A DNA stretch of 64,000 nucleotides from Streblospio benedicti (lineage: Eukaryota > Annelida > Polychaeta > Spionida > Spionidae), in NCBI GenBank assembly GCA_019095985.1, contig CM032661.1:14559823-14623822 (forward strand), read 5' to 3'. This document shows, piece by piece, positions 55,492 to 64,000 of this stretch; positions within the stretch are counted from its first letter, which is position 1, and each line of letters starts with the position of its first letter. The notes under the pieces were generated by a model. It saw only the letters and a program-made list of their open reading frames with translations, was not told the origin of the DNA and made no database searches. A program made the translations under genes and the position numbers.

Positions 55492-58400
55492 TCATGACTG
55501 TTTACTGAATATGCGTGAAGCAACATCAGGGCGGTCTTTCATATTTTTGACAATGGCAGGTAAAGCTCTCATGGCTTCTTCGTTAAGTCGCCGGTAAGTG
55601 TGAATGTTTTTGTAGAAAAAGTCATTGAAGTTATCATATTCTTGGATGACATTATCTGCTATTTCTGACAACAACTTATCATCACGTTCAATTTTGTGCA
55701 ATTCCAGAAGTGCTTTGTTGATGCGACAAAGATTAACGCCATTCTTTGACTGTAAATTACATTTGATGTTCTCATCAATAGCTTTCTTGTACCAAGTAAT
55801 GCCTTCTCTATATTGTTTGTCATGACACATAAGCTCACCCACCTGGAACATGCAGACGCCTGGGTTTGGATTAGTGGCCAAGCTTTCGTGGTACCAAATT
55901 AATGCTTTGTTCAATAAATCTCTATCAATTTCTCCATGGCAATATTCCTTTTCATGTATTGCTAAGAAATGCAAAATTTTAGCCTTTCTGTAGGCATTAA
56001 TATACTCTTTGGCTTTAAATGAAGGAAGTCTTTCTATGAAATCCAATGCGTCCAGTAAAGTTGTTTATCTGGAGTTTTGAAGTTACTTTTATCTCTTTTA
56101 CTTCCATCTCATATTTCATACAGAATATGTCTGACTTTGTGCAAAGTTCAAAATAAGTTGAATGTTTATCAACTCGTATATCTTTTAAAAGAGTAAGAGC
56201 TTTATTCATCAACCTTTTGCTACATTTTCCTTTACCTGAATGAAACAGCAGTCTTGCAAACTTGCATTTTATTTCAACAGTGTTAGGTGAAGACTCAAGC
56301 CCCTTCTCAAAGCATTGCTCTGGATCAATTGAGAACCTGTTCAATCCATTGTCATTGAACGTATAGCCTTTATCAAATTTTTGCTTCTTGAAAGAATCCC
56401 ACCATAATATTGAACCTAAATAGGACCAGGCCATACATTTTAAATCTGAATCTTGATCTATTTCTGGATCATGCAATACTTGCCACAGCTTTTCTACCAC
56501 CACAATAGCATCTTGCCAATCAGTAAAATCGTTTTTCTTGTGGAGTTTCATACCCGTCTTACACAGAAGCACCTTCCATCGGACAATGTCAATGCTGCTG
56601 GTATCAGAGCTTTCACCTAATTTGAGGGCTTCATCAAATGCATCTCTTGCCTTCTGCAGCTGTTGAGCATCTGAGGCCGTGTCCATAAGAGCCCAGCCTT
56701 GTTCTGCCCAGCACCTCGCCTGACATACAGTGGCCAAGTCTCTATCTGCAAGCACCTGCAATCATGCAATTGCAATCAGTATGTATGTGTATGTGTGTGG
56801 GGGGTATACATATATGCATGTATAGACAGAATCTATATAAAAATTTCTAATAATTAAGTGTTCATTAAATCCAAACCTTATCAATTGCTCTCTTATAGTC
56901 ATTTGCCTTAGACACAGCTCCTATGATGGTATAAATTTCGCACAAAGCACCCAGAGCATTAAGGTTGTTTGGATCTTGATTGTCATGTAATACACTTTCA
57001 AAAATCATCACAGCATCTGTTTTCGCTTTATCACGTGAATTGAAATACATTAATCCCAAGATGTTCAATATAGCAGATTTTATATTCAAACTATGTTCAT
57101 CCTGAAAAAAAATGAAAATATTAATTTGTACATATATCTTATTACTATAGTTATGGGTGACTTTCTCAGAAGAAATAATGAAAGTGGTACATGTATGTCA
57201 TCATGACACAAATTTACAAATTGTGATTTCCTATTTCATGTGGATGTTCATTTTTTATCAATAACTAATAGTACTCTATTCATAAACTTGAGTGTAGTCT
57301 TAATTTAATGAAATTCCCATCTTGCTATTTCTTTGCTATGGTCTCTTCGAGTATTGCCTAAACAAGTTCCTCCACCCCATCTCCCTCCATCTGATCACGC
57401 AGCACACTTTCTATTTCATATTGAATGCCACAGCGTTTCTAATAGATTGTCTTGCATGTTATAAACATGGATTTCCTCACATTCCTCTATCATTTCTTTA
57501 TATACAGCCATACTCACCACCTAGATTACTGCGGTCATCAAATAATCGATCCCTTAAAGAATTTAGATCAAGAACCAAGTCGTATGGTGATAGAGCATTT
57601 AAAACAGCAGCACCTAAATTATCGAATAAACTTCCACTGTCCATTTGGCAATCCAAAACTCTTGCATCTTTTAAATCACAACTAAAGCACCATTTGTTTA
57701 AGGAGGTCTACAAGCGTACATGAACATTTTGTGGAATTTACGCTGTATAAATTTTATTGTATTGTATTGTATTATATAAAAAGTTGACATTGTTCCTACA
57801 AAAGCATAAAGAGATGTTTCTGGGAATTATGTGTTGAGCGGCGGTGGGGTATTTAGTTTTGTTTTGTCACATAAGTAATTTAGACATGTTGGAGGGGTCG
57901 GTAATTTGTATGTCAGTCATTCTTTAAATTGGGAGGAGGCGGGGGGGGGGGTCAGAGGCTTATTTTCCCCGTCTGTGGGGGTGCGTATATGACGTTTGCA
58001 AACTCATTGGGAGTCAGAAGCTCATAACACCGCTGTCTAAAAGACATCTGATCCCCTCAGGTCGCTCAGTTTTCTAACTCGATACCAAAAGTATTTTTTA
58101 TAAAAGGACGCAAATATCATACTAAACATCTCCTTATTCACTCTGAGTATCAGATGTCCTGAAGAGACCTCTGACACATAACTATTCTCAATAAAAGATC
58201 TGGTCAACCACAGGCTGTTAATCTATGGTCATCACAGAACAGTGATGAATATAAATGATGTCAAGTGATCAATCCCAGCTGAGTATCAGATGGGTGTGGC
58301 GGGTTCAACCAATCAGGTTCCTGGGTGTGGTTGATTCAACCAATCAGATTGCAGTATTTAAACAGGTCACATAAAGTGATGAATTATGTTAATCCACTCT

Positions 58401-59305
58401 CAGGCGAAACATTTCAGAGGTCAATTTTCTTGACATCTGATACTCAGAGTGACCTTATTAGAAAAGGAATAAAATCCTATGTGTGTACCCAATTTTTTCG
58501 AAAACCTTGATCTGGCTTTACACTATCGGGGACGATCCCTTCCTGAATCAAACTGTTTAAAGCATTTTGTCATGACTACATGTCTATTATGAAAACTATT
58601 TAGAATACAGTCTTGTATCTATTTTATGATATGTTATTTATATAAAACATGCCGTAAAAGGTGCCCTAAGAGGTAACACAATCTCATGTCCTTCAACTTT
58701 TTGTCTTATTTTCCCCATCTCGTTTTGTCATTTACTCCACATTCCCACCTCCTACCCCTTGGAATCTCACAGCCCTCTTTTGTTGGCAATGATGCAACGT
58801 GCCTCTTTTTTTTAGCCTTTTCCCCCCACATCCTAATTCCTTTTACCCACCCCCAGTCCAACATGCACCTTTGTTTGTTTCTTCGTTTGCAAATACTTTA
58901 TACCCATTTCCCAATGATTATTGCAGAAGGAGACCATGTGGTGTTTATAGTACAAACCAAACTTTGTACTTGAACCTCCAAAGGCAACTTAGTTAACCAA
59001 CTTCGTGAAGTGCATCTTCAGCTAGTTCCATGGCACGAGGATATGGGGTATTTTTTGATACAGATTAAAAATATATTATTAGACTACCTTAAATAATAGT
59101 ATATTGCATGTTACCTTATGAACGCCGTAATTGAAAATAGCCTATTATCAATAACCTCGCAATACACAGAATTGAAACTGCTTACTCTGCTCCGCTGTTC
59201 CTCGTAGTTATGGATTAAGCCACTAATCTCATCATGGTCTTTCGGCAACAGTTGGTCTTTTATATTAAAGATGCCCTTGTAGTAATCCATAGCATCAGCT
59301 TGCAT
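55492..59305 (-). CDS. TTC22-like tetratricopeptide-repeat protein, one frameshift
   Basis: Exons 59305-59186 (start ATG, MQADAMDYYKGIFNI), 57101-56877 and 56755-55492 (stop TGA 55492-55494), phase 0 junctions. TPR-like helices include ILNILGLMYFNSRDKAKTDA, NNLNALGALCEIYTIIGAVS and the later CFEKGLESSPNTVEIKCKFA and ALIWYHESLATNPNPGVCMF. The segment ARCWAEQGWALM resembles the AEQG region of TTC22. Total about 535 codons, close to the usual TTC22 length. The large exon changes frame near 56,057-56,062: an extra T in the minus-strand run AACTTTACTGG separates SKLQINN from LLDALDFIERL. This is either a sequence error or a real lesion. The molecular role is unknown; TPR repeats mediate protein binding, probably in the cytosol. 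Confidence 0.72.
57480..57775 (+). mobile_element. LINE 3' end in TTC22-like intron
   Basis: Plus-strand frame with PPRLLRSSNN, RTKSYGDRAFKTAAPKLSNK, LASFKSQLKHHLFKEVYK then stop, the typical C terminus of CR1/L2-like ORF2 proteins. It ends in a short (TTGTA)n tract at 57,755-57,775. It is 5'-truncated. Confidence 0.8.
58138..58452. mobile_element. Foldback element with CCAAT and TATA-like words
   Basis: tcactctgagtatcagatgt at 58,138 is repeated inverted, ending at 58,452, with arms of about 40 bp. Inside are two aaccaatcag words and gcagtatttaaacagg, a promoter-like arrangement, and ctcaggcgaaacatttcag near the right arm. It may be a terminal piece of a Penelope-like element; that is inference. 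Confidence 0.5.
58453..59185. other. TTC22-like intron 1, remainder
   Basis: Pyrimidine-rich noncoding sequence. Plus-strand frames here (58,686-58,996) are low-complexity shadows without domain features. I see nothing functional beyond the intron. Confidence 0.5.
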
Positions 59306-59759
59306 AATGTAAGATAGTAAATTATTTTCTCAAAATAATGGCACACAATTCCAATACTGATATTTTAAATACGTAACATTTGTTTGATATACCATTGAAG
59401 CAACGCCCTTTATGATAATATGAGACTGTGTAATCAAGGATCCCCAATCAATCAACGAACAGATTAGACGTGTTTTGTTTTTAGTTTTGTTTTCTGCTTT
59501 GACTTTCAGCATTTATGATAATCATTATTAGACATAACATATTGGTGATGTGATGAAGTGTGCTACATTCTGCACAAACAAACAGAAACGGGTAATCATC
59601 CCATTAGGTTTCGTTGGTTCAAGGGAATCTCTTTCACACTAGATATTGGTTCAATATGAACTTTCAGAGTAAACCAAAGGCTTTGAATTATATCAGTAAT
59701 GTGTCATATAATCCCCACACCCATCACCTCTTCGTGGTTTTTAGACAAAAATATTGGAT

Positions 59760-60196
59760 AAATCATTCTGTTGCTATTGTATCGTCAAATGAGCTAGAAC
59801 AAGCACAGCTTGGCCAAACTCTGTTATACCAACCATACACTTCCACCCCAACCCAATCCAACCTCATTACATGCAGTTTTCATTGCCCACAATAATACAA
59901 AGAAAGTATATATTTAGGTACTAAGACTAAATCAATTTGATGCCATCTAAATTTTGGTACCACAAATATCATTACAGCACCGTACATCAAAAGAATCATT
60001 GCTATTATAGTCAATAGAAATTCAGTATATTTCTGTCTTCTCTTTAGATATAACTTCATATTTTGATAGTAGAAAACAAGTAGGTTTCCATAATAGTTCT
60101 TTTCTGGGCATGATACTTCCTCAGTGGTGTCCGAAACACGCTGGGGATGAACTATAGTGTGTCATAGAGAACTGGATCCATATATTTTCATATGCA
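59760..60196 (-). pseudogene. Receptor 3'-end copy cut by gap
   Basis: Reading minus-strand from the gap edge, tgcatatgaaaat encodes AYEN in the same frame context as the R3 terminal tail exon, followed by a stop at about 60,132. The downstream sequence (59,920-60,150) matches the region after the R4 terminal exon (61,838-62,620). It looks like the last exon and 3' UTR of another receptor whose body lies in or beyond the gap, or was lost. Confidence 0.5.
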
Positions 60197-60296
60197 NNNN
60201 NNNNNNNNNNNNNNNNNNNNNNNNNNNNNNNNNNNNNNNNNNNNNNNNNNNNNNNNNNNNNNNNNNNNNNNNNNNNNNNNNNNNNNNNNNNNNNNN
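60197..60296. other. Assembly gap (100 N)
   Basis: A second run of exactly 100 N; true size unknown. Confidence 1.
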
Positions 60297-60841
60297 TTCA
60301 ATATATAGTTTGGACATTGTCTCATCTTAATTGATTTATATTTTTTTTATATTCTCGTGTGACCAGCTGCTACATGCATTTCAGAGGTCGACAATACCTA
60401 GCCTCAATACTACAACCAAATAGAAATTCCTGCAGTGCCTTCTTCAAACATATAAAAAGGAAATCATCCCAACCAATCAGGAAATTTCAAAATCGATGTA
60501 ACCCAAACTGTTAGGACCCCATTAGAAAGACAAAGAGCAGGAGTATAAATAGTAGATATGGAAAGCGATATACAAATGAATTCTAGACTACACCACTTCC
60601 AACCAACAATAGGCAGAGTGACAATAATGAAACAACTACAATAGGTTTTCCATGTTCCTACAAACAATGATCATAATCTTAAAATAATGTAATTTATTAT
60701 TACCCATACATATATGTGAATTACTGTATTATTAGTTCTACGGTATTCTTGTTACATTATTCATTTTACTTATGGATGTACATTATATACACAGTTTAAA
60801 CTATCCTTTTGTGCTTGTTTTATTAGCTTACATTGAAAGCC

Positions 60842-60868
60842 TTTCGGACCTTCCCGGTCCTTCGTCAG
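60842..60868 (-). other. Hammerhead-like core with perfect stem II
   Basis: The minus strand reads CTGACGA, A, GGACC-GGGAA-GGTCC (five perfect pairs), GAAA, the conserved hammerhead core order. A GCTT/AAGC pair just downstream could form stem III before a TA site. Stem I is not obvious. Such cores are common in Penelope-like terminal repeats. CCAAT and TATAAATA words lie 300-400 bp away at 60,470-60,550. Confidence 0.45.
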
Positions 60869-60884
60869 TCTGCCAACTGCCTAA

Positions 60885-61830
60885 TCGTCACGTGATCGTG
60901 ATGTTAACATTCACTGATAAGTAAATGTCACAATACTGGGGAGTCATGAGCCGTAATTGGCAATCTAATGAAACATCATATAAGCCAGTTTAAACTGCTA
61001 ATTGATGCTCAAAGGTGCTGGGACTATAGTTATGCTCCAATAAGTACCCTTCTAGTTTTAGTTTATGTACTTTCAACGTATACAGAGGATTTGAATGATG
61101 TTCATCTGAAATACATAATGTGCATTAGCATTACGGTTTCTACACCTCCTCTACTTGTTCATAATCACATTGTGTTACCTGATCCGGCCACTACTTCCTG
61201 TTAATAGAGACATGTTATTAGACAACAGTTTACTATCTCTGTTGATGTTGCAAATTAATTAAGCTAGAAATATCCCAATGTGGCAAAATTCTGTTATATC
61301 ACATACACGCACACGCACATACACGCACGCACACCCAGCCACACTACATATAGTTTTCATTGTATTACTCAGAGTATATTTCACTCAGTGTCCTCCTAAT
61401 TGGTATTTTTCTAGTCAAACAGCACACACATATGATAAGATGTTTTTATTTAGAACTTGGCAATCCGTATTGGATATGACAGTCCAAATAGAAGAACGTA
61501 CACATATCACAGTAAGTATAATTGAAAACAAAATAACTGTTTTGTTCAGTTAATTAAACAATGCCATATAATAGCCTATACAATAGCCTGTAACATGGCT
61601 GTACTCTTGTAAGTAAAGCAATCATAAAATTATTTGTAGTATTGCAGAAGACTAAGTTCTGTTAAATGTATTTCTTGCAGCCATATCTAATTAGCATACA
61701 TATATGTATAATGATGTAGTTCAAATATATATCAATCAAATAGATGATTTCAACATTGAACAACTTTAATTTTCCATATTTGTGACAATCACTTGATAAG
61801 ACTAATAATATACATGTATATACAAAAATG
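60885..61830. other. Noncoding region downstream of R4
   Basis: No supported gene. It contains a CA-rich tract at 61,300-61,340 and text loosely matching 59,760-59,920 (for example tagttttcattgt), suggesting that the receptor 3'-end duplication extends leftward. Confidence 0.4.
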
Positions 61831-61939
61831 TTCAAAGTATTAAGACTAAATCAATTTGATTTCATCTAAATTTTGACATACCAATATCAGTACTGCTAGC
61901 AAATTGTAAAATGTAAATGTGCTTATTTACAGTCGCAAA

Positions 61940-62211
61940 TCATAGTCTGTTATGCTCAAGCGACTTTAGATCTACACCAGGTGATTGGCATTCTTGTCAC
62001 ACTATATCTATCTCAACTCCCCGGAGAGCATCCATATAGCGCAGACATGCTAATCACTCACTTAGCTATTCAACCTGTAGGTACCAAGGAGCAGTGTGCA
62101 ACCTGTTCGGGGTAGGTTTGCTCAACACCCACCATCAGACCCGAACGGGAATCAAACACACGACCTTCTGGTCACGAGTCCAACTCCCTATCCATTCGGC
62201 CAAGGAACCGC
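61940..62211 (-). mobile_element. tRNA-derived SINE, copy B
   Basis: Minus strand starts CGGTTCCTTGGCCGAATGG (A-box-like) with a B-box-like GTGTTTGATTCCC, then the same body as the copy at 3,741-4,050. It interrupts the receptor 3'-end duplication: the matching sequence at 59,920-60,150 has no such insert. Confidence 0.75.
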
Positions 62212-62621
62212 ACCACCTATATGCTGAATCACTTCTTTTCTAATACACCCATAATAATGATAAATGATAACACATTTTAATGCACCACCGTTCACATTAT
62301 GACCTATGATGCTAACAATATCTAAAATAAAACTTGAATAATACTGGAAAATATTACCTAAAATCACATTCTAACATAAAATATTGGCTGAGACATAATT
62401 CTTACATACCTAAAATATTAGTGAATAAAATAGCTAAAAAAACGCATACAAAAACACACGTGTAACACACCCAATAAAATCCTATATAAATCTGTCTTCT
62501 TTTTATATGTAACTTAATGTTTTGATAGTAGAAACCAGTAATATTTCATTGTAGTTCTGGTCTAGGCATGACACTTCCTCAGTGGTGTGCTATTTTTCTT
62601 TACACCAGGGCGCAATGCTGT

Positions 62622-63989
62622 TTAATTTTCATAAACACTAGAATACAACAAAAATGGTCATTAAATATAAATGATGAAATGTAATATATGTCATATTCAA
62701 AGTCCAACACTGACAGAACTTGGGAGTACAGCAGGGCGCACATGCCCCTCCCTCTCTTCCATCACCACCAAAATAAATAAGTGACACCATGTAAAATTAT
62801 TTGGACATTCGGTATCACCATGCACCTTAAACATGCGCCCCTCCCTTTTAAAAATAGTTGATCAGCCATGGTCCGCTTCCTCATTGCATGCATCAATGTA
62901 TTCACCAACAATGACTCAATGTACAATGCTTGTTTAAGTTTAGATATAGAGTTTTAAACACACACTACCTGAGCTGCTCATAGTTTGTGGAAGGCTCGCG
63001 TGTTCCCAAGTGATTGTACATACTGAAATATGTATGAGTACAAGTTTACACATTTTGAAAAACTATATTGTGGATTTATCTAGGTGTTTTTTAAAACAAA
63101 AAAATGATCAAGAAATCACATTCTTGTTTTTCTCTTATTTCCCACTTTCTGATTGGGACTACTATACATGTATCCTTGACGAAGACTAAGTGTCTTGCTA
63201 CCGATCTGATGGCAACCTGTAATGGGGGGGGGGGTTACACACAAGGTTTCAAACCACAGCTTACCTTTCATCTGCTTGGACTTCTATGTAATTGTGGCTG
63301 TCATCCTCACAGCTAGGAGTTGATTGATTTCCGCTAAAAAAATACAAGATAGTAAGATTGAAATGTTCTCTAAGTATACTAATCATAAGGATAATCTTTT
63401 AATGAACCAAACCATATAATAACTACTATGCAATGCATACCTTTCATTTGGTAATACTTCAATATAATCTTGGCTGGGAGGCGCAAACTTGGATCCACTA
63501 AAATACACATTTCAAGCAAGAAGTTAAAGTGGTTAGGGTGTCAACTGGGCGTTTTTCATCACAGATGTTTGTAAACATCTTAAAATATGGTTTATTTCAA
63601 ATGCGATTAATGGGTTCATTGAATAAAATCGTCGATACCATTTTTATTCTGTGTAAAAGTCGTTTTGAAAATATGATTAGTTCCATAATTGTGATCTAAA
63701 TCAGTCGAGGGTCCAGACCATTTAGACATAAAGTTTCATGATTTTGGTCAAGTCTTGGACCCAATTTGTTTCTAAGTTTACGATTTTTGCAGATGCAATC
63801 TGATGTGCTGTGAGGTGAAAACTCTACAAAATCATGGATTCAAACCCATGACTTAAACAAATACTCACTTCCCAACTCCGCATTGCACATAATCATACTG
63901 CGTTTGATAGGTGGAGTCAGGACCACGCTGTTTGGATGTTTTGTTTTCCATGATATAATTATCATAGACCTGAATGGCAGGTCCGTTTC
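62622..63989 (-). CDS. R4: cytoplasmic tail of a receptor with ITAM and YIEV motifs (partial)
   Basis: Exons in transcription order: 63989-63869 (phase 1 in, 2 out), 63497-63441, 63333-63265, 63022-62969 and 62637-62622 (stop TAA 62622-62624). Tail exons are phase 2-2, the same scheme as R1 and R3. The first encodes QVYDNYIMEN and TQYDYVQCG. The next two each end with a similar unit, QDYIEVLPNE and HNYIEVQADE, as if one exon had duplicated. Then comes YNHLGTREPSTNYEQL, which is YxxL-x8-YxxL and fits ITAM spacing. The last codons read VYEN, matching the AYEN of R3. Ectodomain and membrane exons lie beyond the right edge. Being in the R1-R3 family is inferred from phases and shared tail motifs. 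Confidence 0.65.
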
Positions 63990-64000
63990 CTGAAACTGGA

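Noticed and set aside
59935-60150. Minus-strand frame with KLYLKRRQKYTEF followed by a hydrophobic stretch, resembling the start of an ABCA transporter
   Set aside because: It lies directly after a receptor-type terminal exon and stop, is shared with the R4 3' flank where the frame is broken, and has no continuation. It is better explained as 3' UTR with chance resemblance.

Overview
This window is eukaryotic nuclear DNA from an intron-rich, AT-rich invertebrate genome. It has small exons with GT-AG introns, tRNA-derived SINEs, LINE tails, foldback elements and long tetranucleotide microsatellites. The metazoan 7SL RNA, an SLC46 transporter, a TTC22-like TPR protein, a SUEL-type lectin domain and an acetylcholine-binding-protein-like gene together point to a marine bilaterian. 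AChBPs are best known from molluscs and annelids, so I lean to a lophotrochozoan. An invertebrate deuterostome such as amphioxus is not excluded. There are two 100-N assembly gaps (20,220-20,319 and 60,197-60,296).

About 1-30.9 kb is a cluster of immunoglobulin-superfamily receptor genes. A plus-strand gene ends at 1,205 with an ITSM-like tail. Facing it are minus-strand paralogues that I call R1 (8,812 to 3,308), R2 (19,749 to 12,944), R2b (23,055 to the gap at 20,320) and R3 (30,738 to 23,961). A further relative, R4, enters from the right edge (63,989 to 62,622), and a copy of a receptor 3' end abuts the second gap. Each full unit starts with a 22-nt first exon, then has a V-like Ig exon, two further Ig exons, a Ser/Thr/Pro stalk, an FN3-like exon, a TM exon and a tail. 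Ectodomain exons are phase 1-1. Tail exons after the first are phase 2-2, and several are too short to appear as open frames. Read with splicing, the tails carry YEEI, YxN and ITAM-like YxxL-x(8-10)-YxxL/I motifs. R3 also contains a SUEL/rhamnose-binding lectin domain. The spliced exon lengths of R1 (602 codons) and R3 (816 codons) close in frame, which supports the models.

The middle of the window holds a 7SL SRP RNA gene (31,580 to 31,278, minus), a nine-exon SLC46-type MFS transporter (36,890 to 31,974, minus; last membrane segments not found), a region of microsatellites, a degraded LINE (43,735 to 41,713, minus) and a foldback element (44,025-44,964).

On the right, 45.2-52.0 kb (plus) encodes a Cys-loop ligand-binding domain that stops before the first membrane segment, with a hydrophilic 12-residue Cys loop, as in AChBPs. 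Its exons 3 and 4 occur twice inside a 1.6-kb duplication joined by a mosaic segment that looks like an assembly artefact. A TTC22-like TPR gene follows (59,305 to 55,492, minus) with one single-base frameshift. Repeats, foldbacks and Penelope-like/hammerhead-like motifs fill the remaining intergenic space.
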